From contig PYVY01000021.1 of NCBI GenBank assembly GCA_003056425.1, positions 1 to 64,000 on the forward strand: a DNA stretch of 64,000 nt, given 5' to 3'. The notes beneath the pieces were generated by a model. The model ran no database searches and was not told where the DNA came from. It was given only the letters and a program-made list of their open reading frames with translations. The position numbers and the translations under genes were made by a program. Positions 17,561 through 25,101 of the stretch are shown one piece after another (the stretch's first letter is position 1; each line of letters starts with the position of its first letter). Source of the DNA: Alteromonas indica (lineage in GTDB: Bacteria > Pseudomonadota > Gammaproteobacteria > Enterobacterales > Alteromonadaceae).

Positions 17561-17908
17561 ATGAAACAAAGAAAACGTATCTATTACTCACCAGAACAGA
17601 AAGCACTTATTTGGGACAGGTATAAGCGAGGTGATTCGCTGCATGATATCGCTAGAATGTTTGACCGCTTTCACTCTTCTATTATGCCAACCATTTATCA
17701 AACTGGTGGGTATCGGCCACCAGAACGAAAAAGACATCTACAGTCTCTTTCGCTTGATGAAAGAGAAGAAATATCACGATGCTTAGTCGGTAAACAATCC
17801 ATTCGAGAAATTGCCAGACGTTTGTCTAGAGCGCCATCTACAATTAGCCGTGAAGTAAAAAGAAATGGTGGGCTGAAGCACTACCGTGAATCGCCACTGA
17901 TTTCCTAG
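17561..17908 (+). pseudogene. IS30-family transposase, N-terminal fragment
   Basis: About 109 codons of a transposase with two helix-turn-helix parts: RYKRGDSLHDIARMFDR and REEISRCLVGKQSIREIARR followed by PSTISREVKRNGG, the IS30 signature. AAAGGAGG precedes the ATG. The coding sequence is cut at 17887 by the left end of the IS3 element, and the frame closes inside that element. No catalytic domain is found on the other side. Confidence 0.82.
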
Positions 17909-17915
17909 ACACCTC
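17887..17915 (+). repeat. Left inverted repeat of the IS3 element
   Basis: Twenty-nine bases starting TGAATCGCCACT; 24 match the complement of 19090-19118. Confidence 0.8.
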
Positions 17916-17952
17916 TTAGTTAGATAAACTAACTACAAATAGAGAGGTGCTT

Positions 17953-18231
17953 ATGAGCGGAAAACGCTATCCAGAAGAATTCAAGCAAGAAGCGGTTAAA
18001 CAGGTTGTTGACCGTGGTCATTCCGTCGCAGATGTTGCCAAACGTCTCGATGTCACGACGCATAGCCTTTATGCCTGGGTTAAGAAATATGGCCCTGATT
18101 CCACGAAGCACAACGAACTGACTGACGCTCAAGCCGAAATCAAGCGACTACAAAAAGAGCTGAAGCGGGCTACTGAAGAGCGGGATATATTAAAAAAAGC
18201 CGCGGCGTACTTCGCAAAAGAGTCCGACTGA
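17953..18231 (+). CDS. IS3-family OrfA (helix-turn-helix, leucine zipper)
   Basis: About 92 residues: an HTH_Tnp_1-type helix-turn-helix (YPEEFKQEAVKQVVDRGHS followed by VADVAKRLDV) and a C-terminal heptad-rich helix used for OrfAB assembly. ATG 17953 follows GAGG. The heptamer A-AAA-AAA at 18192-18198 lies in the zero frame as required for a -1 shift into OrfB. Confidence 0.88.
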   Translation: MSGKRYPEEFKQEAVKQVVDRGHSVADVAKRLDVTTHSLYAWVKKYGPDSTKHNELTDAQAEIKRLQKELKRATEERDILKKAAAYFAKESD

Positions 18232-18278
18232 GGTACGCCTTTATCAGTGACGAAAGCAACTGTTGGCCTGTTAGATGG

Positions 18279-19100
18279 TTGTGCCGGATGCTCAACGTTC
18301 ATCCTAGCGGTTATTATGCCTGGCGCAAGCAACCTCACTCGAAGCAAGACAAAGCCAATCAGCGAGTTACTGGTCTGATAAAGCAGTTCTGGCTGGAGTC
18401 TGGTGGTGTGTATGGCTATCGCAAAATCCACTCTGACTTAAGAGATATTGGCGAGCGCTGCGGTATCAATCGTGTCCACCGTTTAATGCGTGAAGAAGGC
18501 TTACGTGCCCAGGTCGGCTACCGGAAACCCAGGCATCGCAGTGGTGAGAGCCATATCGTAGTGCCCAACCGCCTCAATCGTGAATTTAATCCCGTTGCAC
18601 CGGATGACGCATGGGTAACGGATATAACGCATGTCAGAACGCACGAGGGTTGGCTGTACCTTGCAGTCGTCGTCGACCTGTTCTCACGCAAAGTGGTGGG
18701 CTGGTCGATGCATCAACGCATTACCAAGGATATCGTACTCAATGCATTACTTATGGCTGTCTGGCGGCGTAATCCCAAACAGCAAGTCACAGTCCACTCT
18801 GATCAGGGAAGTCAGTATACCAGTCACGACTGGCAGGCCTTTTTAAAATCAAATGGGCTGGAAGGCAGCATGAGTCGACGCGGGAACTGCCATGATAACG
18901 CTGTAGCCGAAAGCTTCTTCCAGTTGCTGAAGCGGGAGCGAATTAAGAAAAAGGTCTACTCAACCCGAGATGATGCAAGAAGCGACATCTTCGATTACAT
19001 CGAGATGTTTTATAACAGTAAACGAAAACATGGTTCCAATAATCTACTGTCACCAGTAGAGTATGAAAATCGTTACGAAAAACGACTAGGAAGTGTCTAG
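18279..19100 (+). CDS. IS3-family OrfB transposase (DDE)
   Basis: A 273-residue integrase-type catalytic protein (rve domain). The DDE residues are in WVTDITHV, HSDQGSQYTS and GNCHDNAVAESFF. The reading frame continues upstream of this ATG to the slippery run at 18192, with a KSRGVLRK-like stretch and then an RYAFISDE stretch, so the active product is an OrfAB fusion made by -1 frameshifting. It appears intact. Confidence 0.88.
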   Translation: MCRMLNVHPSGYYAWRKQPHSKQDKANQRVTGLIKQFWLESGGVYGYRKIHSDLRDIGERCGINRVHRLMREEGLRAQVGYRKPRHRSGESHIVVPNRLNREFNPVAPDDAWVTDITHVRTHEGWLYLAVVVDLFSRKVVGWSMHQRITKDIVLNALLMAVWRRNPKQQVTVHSDQGSQYTSHDWQAFLKSNGLEGSMSRRGNCHDNAVAESFFQLLKRERIKKKVYSTRDDARSDIFDYIEMFYNSKRKHGSNNLLSPVEYENRYEKRLGSV

Positions 19101-19118
19101 GTTAGTAGTGGCGATTCA
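19090..19118 (-). repeat. Right inverted repeat of the IS3 element
   Basis: Complement of the left terminal repeat with five mismatches; it ends AGTGGCGATTCA. Confidence 0.8.
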
Positions 19119-19487
19119 GGAATCGATAATTATTTGCCCTATTAATGAAGCTCTTTCAGGACGGTTTACTAAGTCTTCAAGGCTCATCAATCTGATTAAT
19201 TCAATCTTAGAGCTTATACTAATTTCAGTTTGAAGAAGAGCCTCTTTTAAATCATCATTAAGTTCGTAATCCCCTGGATTATCCAGATATTGTGGAATAT
19301 TTTTCGAAAAAAATTGCACTTGCAAGTCATTCTTGTCAGCAAAAGCATCTAAAATATCCTTGGTAAATCCCACTTTACCCTCTTCTATTAATATCTTAAG
19401 CTTTTCATTGTCCATCTCTCTGGGAAGTACATTAAACGAGTTAGGTAGAGCTATGAATGCCTTAATCCAAGCAGAGAATACAAATAG
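19116..19487 (-). pseudogene. Internal fragment of an unknown gene cut by the IS3 element
   Basis: The minus strand is open for 123 codons. An apparent ATG exists at 19415, but protein-like sequence continues upstream (IKAFIALPNSFNVLPRE), so this is not the true start. The frame ends just inside the IS3 right end. The fragment is hydrophilic and rich in helix formers and acidic residues. I cannot name it; it may belong to a large P-loop NTPase of the kind found in defence islands, but no motif proves this. Confidence 0.5.
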
Positions 19488-19838
19488 TCAATTCATCCAT
19501 ACCTTCCCTGTTATACTTTCTCTGGAAAATGCATAATGATTTCCTCAATAAGAAACGTCATGCGCGTCATAAAATTGGAAAGTATGGAAAAAGCTTAGAG
19601 AGCAAGTGTATAAACAATTTCCAGACATTTTCCATATTAACAACTAAATAGTAACGATGAACGATGACGTAACCTTACTGACGGCAGCTATCCTGAGTAT
19701 AGCTGCCGATGTTCTGCATGGTTTACAGCAGTTTCATAGCCGCTGATTTGTATCACGCTATCACTTTTTGCAATACAAGCTAATTGCAGCTAAGTTAACC
19801 CCCTCAAAAAAGATCAAAATAATACAGGGTTAACACAC
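19488..19838. other. Intergenic region at the island edge
   Basis: No gene is seen. It contains a perfect 10-bp stem hairpin at 19682-19708 and the ribosome site of the amidohydrolase gene (AGGG nine bases before its ATG). Base composition changes from AT-rich to more GC-rich about here. Confidence 0.5.
19682..19708. repeat. Perfect hairpin, 10-bp stem, 7-base loop
   Basis: CGGCAGCTAT and ATAGCTGCCG around CCTGAGT. No T-run follows on either strand. It may be an attenuator or the mark of an old terminator. Confidence 0.45.
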
Positions 19839-22800
19839 ATGACTATGCCCCTTCGCCGCGCTTTGCTGGCCTCTGCTATCGGCCTTTTATTCAGTACTGC
19901 CGGCCCCACCATAGCCGCCGAATCCGACAATAGCGATTGGAACGTACTTAAGCCGCCATTTGATACCCACGCTGTGACGATTTCTACGGAACAAACAACC
20001 TGGTCTAGTTTGTCGGTTTCCCCCGATGGAAGCTACATGGTGTTTGATATGCTGGGTGACCTCTATAAAATGCCGCTGTCCGGGGGCAAAGCCACTGCCT
20101 TGACTGCTGACTTCGGCTGGAACATTGAGCCAGCTATTTCGCCAGATGGGAGCAAAATCGCGTTTATTTCCGACCGGGGCGGTATTTCCAATATCTGGGT
20201 GATGCATAGCGATGGCAGCAACCTGCGCCAGGTGAGCCAGGAAAAAAACAACCTGATTCACTCGCCAAAATGGAGTCCTGACGGTCAGTATCTGGTTGCT
20301 ACCAAAGGCATTATGTCTAGCCGCAGTATCCCGGCCGGAGAGATCTGGATGTATCACATTGATGGCGGTGATGGCCTGCAGATAAAAGCCAGGGTCAATG
20401 GCGCTGCCGATCAGCAAAATATTGCTGACCCAGTGTTTTCCCATGATGGTAAGTACATTTATTACACCGAAAATACTTTGCCTGGGGCGGGTTTTGATTA
20501 TAACCGCGATCCCCTGGAAGGTATTTTTGCTATTACCCGGTATGACCGCGAAACCGGTCAAGAGCATCGTTTTGTCAGCGGCACTGGCGGCGCCATCGTG
20601 CCTACGCCGTCTCCGGATGGTAAATACTTAGCCTTTGTGCGCAGAGTCAAAAATAAAACTGGCCTGTTCATTAAGAACCTTACGACTGGTGAAGAAACGC
20701 CCCTAACCTTATCGCTGGAACGTGACATGCAGGAAGGTTTTGGGTCAGAAGGCTATTACGCCTATTTTGATTGGCTGCCTGATGCCAGTGGCTTGGTGTA
20801 CTGGACGGGCGGTACCTTCCACAAAATTGATATCCAAAGCAAAACCATTAAGGATATCCCGGTGTCGGTGGAAGCCGAGCTGCGCTACGCCGATGCACTG
20901 CACTTTGATGTTGACGTGGCACCGGATAACGTTGATATCAAAATGATTCGCTGGTCGCAACAATCCCCTGATGGCAAAACGATGTTGTTTCAGGCTTTGG
21001 GGAAGCTTTATATCAAGGACATTGCCTCTGGTAAGATGCGCCGTTTGACTACCCAAAATAAGCACGATGAGTATTACCCGCGTTATTCTGCTGATGGTCA
21101 GTCAATCGTGTACACCACCTGGAATGACCAGAAGCTAGGTGACGTGCGCATGATTCAGGCTGATGGCAGTGGTGAGAAAATTCTTACCCCCACACCAGGC
21201 CATTATATGGAACCTGCCTTATCGCCTGATGGCAGTAAACTGGTATACCGTAAATTCACTGGTGGTTATTTACTTGATTCAAAATACTCACTGGAACCTG
21301 GGCTGTACGTTACTGACATAGCGGGTGGCGAACCCACCAAAGTGTCGCCGGATGGCTATAATGCCCATTTTTCCGGTAACAATGCACGGGTTTACTTTAC
21401 CGAAGCGGTAGGCGGCACCCCGTATCCGGAAACACAGCTTAGCAGTGTCAACCTGAACGGTCATGACAAAAAAATCCATTTGTATGGCGCTGACAAAATC
21501 AGTGAATATCGCTTGTCCCCGGATAATCAATGGGTAGCGTTTGTCCATCAGTTTAAAACTTATGTCGCCCCCTTTGTAAATAACGGCAAAAAAGTCACGC
21601 TTGCCCCGGATATGACGGCTTTACCGGTAACTCAGCTGTCTGCGCGCGCCGGCGAATACCTTAGCTGGAAACCTGACAGTAGCGCGGTGGGCTGGTTCCA
21701 CGGTCCGCAATACTATTCGCGTAAACTGTCGCAGGCCTTTGACCTTGACCATGCAGGTAAGACACTGCCTGAACCCGAAGAGCAGGGTATGAACCTGTCC
21801 TTCAGCGCCAAAGCAGATAAACCCGTGGGCTATAAAGCATTGGTAGGTGGCACCATCGTCACTATGCGGGACGCCGACAAGCAGCAAGAGGTTATCGAAG
21901 ACGGCGTGATACTGATCAAAGACAATCGTATTGTGGAAGTAGGTACACGCGATCAGGTAAGTATTCCTGACGATGCCATGCGAGTCGACGCCGCAGGCAA
22001 AACCATTGTACCGGGTTTGGTTGATGCCCATGCTCATGGCGATCAGGGGCGCAACGAAATCATTCCACAGCAAAACTGGGGGCAGTACTCTAATGTAGCC
22101 TTTGGGGTAACTACCATCCATGATCCTTCCAACGATACAACCGAAATTTTTGCGGCGGCTGAATTGCAGCGAACCGGTAACATCGTGGCGCCACGCATTT
22201 ATTCTACCGGCGCTATATTGTACGGTGCCGAGGCCGTAGGTTATAAAGCCATTATAAATGACTATGACGACGCCTATTTCCACGTACAGCGGCTAAAAGA
22301 AGCTGGCGCCATTTCGGTGAAAAGCTATAACCAGCCGGCGCGTAGCCAACGCCAGCAAATTCTGTGGGCCGCCCGCAAACAAAAAATGATGGTAGTGCCA
22401 GAGGGCGGCGGTAAGCTGCAACAGAATCTGTCGATGCTGGTAGATGGCCATACGGGCCTTGAGCATAGCTTGCCAATTGAACGCGGTTACAGCGATGTCA
22501 CGCAATTGTGGAAAGCCACTAAGTTTGGCTATACACCTACTTTCGTGGTGTCCTATGGCGGTATGATGGGGGAAGAATATATGTACGACCGTACCGAAGT
22601 GTGGAAAAACCCACGTTTGTTACGTTATACCCCCTCATATTTGCTCGATGCGCGCGCTATTCGCCGCCCTACCGCGCCAGACAATCAGTATAATCACCAA
22701 AATGTGGCCGCCTATGCCAAAACGCTCCGCGACAACGGTGTAAGCGTGCATATTGGCGCACATGGTCAGCGTGAGGGCCTGGCAGCTCACTGGGAAATGT

Positions 22801-23147
22801 GGCTGATGCAACAGGGCGGCTTTACGCCGTTTGAAGCGCTACGTGCCGCCACCATCGATGGTGCTCGCCATCTTGGTATGGCCAGGGATATTGGCAGTAT
22901 TGAAAAGGGCAAACTGGCGGACCTGGTAGTGATGGACGGTGATGTACTGAACGATTTATCCCGTAGCGAATATGTGGAGTACACCGTACTAAACGGACGT
23001 ATTTATGAAGCTGCTACCATGAATGAATTGGGGGCACAGAAAACCCGCAAGCCGTTCTTTTTTGAAAAGGATAACCGGGCGTTTATACCGGATGAAACCG
23101 CCACCGAAATGGAACAAAAAGCCCATAAATACCACTGGAAGCATTAA
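19839..23147 (+). CDS. Secreted beta-propeller/amidohydrolase fusion protein
   Basis: A 1102-residue exported protein with a signal peptide (cleavage after TIAAE, about residue 27). The first 620 residues hold repeated TolB/WD40-like blades, each with an SPDGxxxxF or SPDGSKL motif. The C-terminal 450 residues are a metal-dependent amidohydrolase with the metal-binding GLVDAHAHGDQG, the HIGAHGQREG strand, and the terminal GSIEKGKLADLVVMDGD signature. Such fusions are frequent in Alteromonadales and are thought to be periplasmic peptidase/deaminase-like hydrolases; the substrate is unknown. It seems to be a single-gene unit. Confidence 0.88.
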   Translation: MTMPLRRALLASAIGLLFSTAGPTIAAESDNSDWNVLKPPFDTHAVTISTEQTTWSSLSVSPDGSYMVFDMLGDLYKMPLSGGKATALTADFGWNIEPAISPDGSKIAFISDRGGISNIWVMHSDGSNLRQVSQEKNNLIHSPKWSPDGQYLVATKGIMSSRSIPAGEIWMYHIDGGDGLQIKARVNGAADQQNIADPVFSHDGKYIYYTENTLPGAGFDYNRDPLEGIFAITRYDRETGQEHRFVSGTGGAIVPTPSPDGKYLAFVRRVKNKTGLFIKNLTTGEETPLTLSLERDMQEGFGSEGYYAYFDWLPDASGLVYWTGGTFHKIDIQSKTIKDIPVSVEAELRYADALHFDVDVAPDNVDIKMIRWSQQSPDGKTMLFQALGKLYIKDIASGKMRRLTTQNKHDEYYPRYSADGQSIVYTTWNDQKLGDVRMIQADGSGEKILTPTPGHYMEPALSPDGSKLVYRKFTGGYLLDSKYSLEPGLYVTDIAGGEPTKVSPDGYNAHFSGNNARVYFTEAVGGTPYPETQLSSVNLNGHDKKIHLYGADKISEYRLSPDNQWVAFVHQFKTYVAPFVNNGKKVTLAPDMTALPVTQLSARAGEYLSWKPDSSAVGWFHGPQYYSRKLSQAFDLDHAGKTLPEPEEQGMNLSFSAKADKPVGYKALVGGTIVTMRDADKQQEVIEDGVILIKDNRIVEVGTRDQVSIPDDAMRVDAAGKTIVPGLVDAHAHGDQGRNEIIPQQNWGQYSNVAFGVTTIHDPSNDTTEIFAAAELQRTGNIVAPRIYSTGAILYGAEAVGYKAIINDYDDAYFHVQRLKEAGAISVKSYNQPARSQRQQILWAARKQKMMVVPEGGGKLQQNLSMLVDGHTGLEHSLPIERGYSDVTQLWKATKFGYTPTFVVSYGGMMGEEYMYDRTEVWKNPRLLRYTPSYLLDARAIRRPTAPDNQYNHQNVAAYAKTLRDNGVSVHIGAHGQREGLAAHWEMWLMQQGGFTPFEALRAATIDGARHLGMARDIGSIEKGKLADLVVMDGDVLNDLSRSEYVEYTVLNGRIYEAATMNELGAQKTRKPFFFEKDNRAFIPDETATEMEQKAHKYHWKH

Positions 23148-23153
23148 CTAGCC

Positions 23154-23173
23154 CGCCGGTCAGATGACCGGCG
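23154..23173 (+). terminator. Terminator-like hairpin after the amidohydrolase gene
   Basis: CGCCGGTCA-GA-TGACCGGCG, perfect nine-pair stem seven bases after the stop, followed by CTTATTC. The stem is strong but the T-tract is weak. Confidence 0.6.
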
Positions 23174-23844
23174 CTTATTCGGCTAACGTAAAAATTGGCA
23201 ATCGTCCCTGGTTTTTTACGTTAGCCTTTACCCCTTGTACCCTATTGCCTGGCGGCGTCTCGTTTGTCATACGCCCGGCGGCGCCCGCTTTTCGCTAGTC
23301 TATTCTATGTGCCCCCTTGTTTCTCGTTGCTTGGTTACCCGGGTTAACTTGTATGGCTGACGTCGGTTTTTAAGCCCTGTCACGGCCTATACCCACCTGC
23401 TCTACCTTGCGCTGTGCCACCTGCGGTGCCTTGCGCTGAACGCACGGGTGCGATTTACCTTGACGCAGTTTCATACAGCTTATGCCAGCTTACTTTATGC
23501 CTTTGCACTTAACGGACATTGGTATAAATATCCGGCCATTTACCCGGTAAATCAGCAGTGTGAAGCAGGTAGGCCGTCAACAGGAAGCCGTATAACCTGC
23601 CCTCCCCTATGCTGAACCTGTCGATTAATTAGTACGACTTAGCAACCTTCAGGAACGCAACTTACCGGGTTAGGGAACGCCCAGGTTGCAAGTAAGTTGC
23701 AGGTTTGCTGGCTATCCCGTTTTGTCATGCAGGTGTCATGGAGTTCAGATGCCACGGAGACATTCCCCCCACGGACGGGGAGAACGGCATAGCCGGTAAT
23801 CCATCCTGACTACTTTTTTAATACAGGACAGGCAGAGCATTGCA
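23174..23844. other. Long leader region of the RiPP operon
   Basis: No gene is found in about 670 bases. It holds a dyad ATTTACC-C-GGTAAAT at 23538-23552 and a 9-bp inverted repeat GCAACTTAC/GTAAGTTGC (23657-23665 and 23692-23700). Both may regulate the peptide operon that starts at 23845. I cannot place the promoter with confidence. Confidence 0.45.
23538..23552. promoter_or_regulatory. Dyad, candidate operator for the RiPP operon
   Basis: A perfect 7-1-7 palindrome ATTTACC-C-GGTAAAT about 290 bases before the first gene. It could bind a dimeric regulator such as the LuxR-type protein encoded in the operon; this is only inference. Confidence 0.3.
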
Positions 23845-25101
23845 ATGAGAAAAGGATTATTCAGAACCCAGGCTATTGAAGCCCAAGGACAGCGATTGCA
23901 CGGCAAGGTGTTAATTCAACCTTCCATACGTACCGGTCTGGTGGGATTGTTGATTCTGTTATGGGTTGGGCTGGCGTTAGGCTATTTGGCAACGGCCCAG
24001 TACAGCCGCCAGGCTACGGTGACAGGCTGGCTTGAGCCGCCCACCGGTGTCGTCAAAGTGTATGCCGATCAGCCCGGTAGCCTGATTCACTCAGTCCAGG
24101 TTAAAGAAGGACAACAGGTGGTGGCCGGGCAACCCCTGATTACCCTGCATACCCAGCATCCCTTACAGGATGGCCGTATTGCTCAGCACATTCTGGCCGG
24201 CGAATATAAACAGCAACTGGCTATGCTAACCGACCAAGTTGACCGTGTTCACACCTTATACCAGCAAAAACGCACACATACAGAGCAACGTATCGCGCGG
24301 TTTGAGCAAGATATCAGCCGTTACACTCATCTTATTTCATTGGCTCGCCTGCAGTTTGATTTGCTAGACAGCCGCTACCAGCGCTTATTACCATTGGCTG
24401 GCGCGCATATTGCCCATAACGAGGTGGAAGCGGTACTGGTACAGCGCCTCACGGCACAGCAAACTCTGGCTGAAAAGCAGCAGGCATTAGCCCAGGTTAA
24501 CCAGCAGTTACGGGAACAACAAGAAGCGTTAGCGACACTGCCGCTGAACAAGCACAGTGAACTGGCTACACTCAACCGTACCATCAGCGAAACCCGCCAG
24601 CAGTTTACGCAGTTGCAGAGCCAGTCTTATCGGGTAATAAAAGCCGCCCGTGATGGCATTGTGTCTAATTTACATGTCGCCAGCGGGCATACCCCCGCAG
24701 CCGGCAAACCTCTGCTGACATTACGTCCGGCCGAAGGCGGAGTACGTGCCCGATTTGCTATCCCCGTCAGGGCGGCCGGATTTATTGCCAAGGGGCAGCA
24801 GGTAGCTTTGCGTTACGATGCGTACCCATTTCAAAAGTTCGGGCTGCATCAGGCTATCGTTACTACTCTATCAGACGCCGCCCTGCTACCCGCTGAACTT
24901 AACCATAGCCCGTTAACTTTAAACGAACCGGTGTATTTAGCCGAAGCTCAGCTTGAGCAGCAGTATTTACAAGCGTATGGCGAAGCAATCCAGCTCAAAT
25001 CCGGGATGACCTTCACTGCCGATATCACCTTAAGTAAGCGCACATTACTGGAGTGGCTGTTCGAGCCCTTGTTAACCCTGACAGGCAGGACGCACGCATG
25101 A
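23845..25101 (+). CDS. HlyD-like membrane-fusion protein for peptide export
   Basis: A 418-residue periplasmic adaptor anchored by one N-terminal TM (about 32-52). It shows a split lipoyl/barrel-sandwich domain (VYADQPGSLIHSVQVKEGQQ near 72 and AARDGIVSNLHVASGH near 268) separated by a long coiled coil (about 110-260), as in colicin V-type CvaA secretion proteins. It overlaps the exporter gene as ATGA. Together with the C39 exporter and an outer-membrane channel not in this window it would form a type I peptide secretion path. Confidence 0.88.
   Translation: MRKGLFRTQAIEAQGQRLHGKVLIQPSIRTGLVGLLILLWVGLALGYLATAQYSRQATVTGWLEPPTGVVKVYADQPGSLIHSVQVKEGQQVVAGQPLITLHTQHPLQDGRIAQHILAGEYKQQLAMLTDQVDRVHTLYQQKRTHTEQRIARFEQDISRYTHLISLARLQFDLLDSRYQRLLPLAGAHIAHNEVEAVLVQRLTAQQTLAEKQQALAQVNQQLREQQEALATLPLNKHSELATLNRTISETRQQFTQLQSQSYRVIKAARDGIVSNLHVASGHTPAAGKPLLTLRPAEGGVRARFAIPVRAAGFIAKGQQVALRYDAYPFQKFGLHQAIVTTLSDAALLPAELNHSPLTLNEPVYLAEAQLEQQYLQAYGEAIQLKSGMTFTADITLSKRTLLEWLFEPLLTLTGRTHA

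Larger units (their letters stand above)
17887..19118 (+). mobile_element. IS3-family insertion sequence, complete
   Basis: A 1232-bp element bounded by 29-bp inverted repeats (24 of 29 match) that start TGAATCGCCACT and end AGTGGCGATTCA. It carries overlapping orfA and orfB with a run of seven A at the expected frameshift point. No target-site duplication is seen: the left flank ends CCG and the right begins GGA. The flanks belong to two unrelated truncated genes, which suggests a deletion next to the element after insertion. Confidence 0.88.

Noticed and set aside
21621..22283. Long minus-strand open frame within the amidohydrolase gene
   Set aside because: Shadow of a strongly supported gene in GC-richer DNA.
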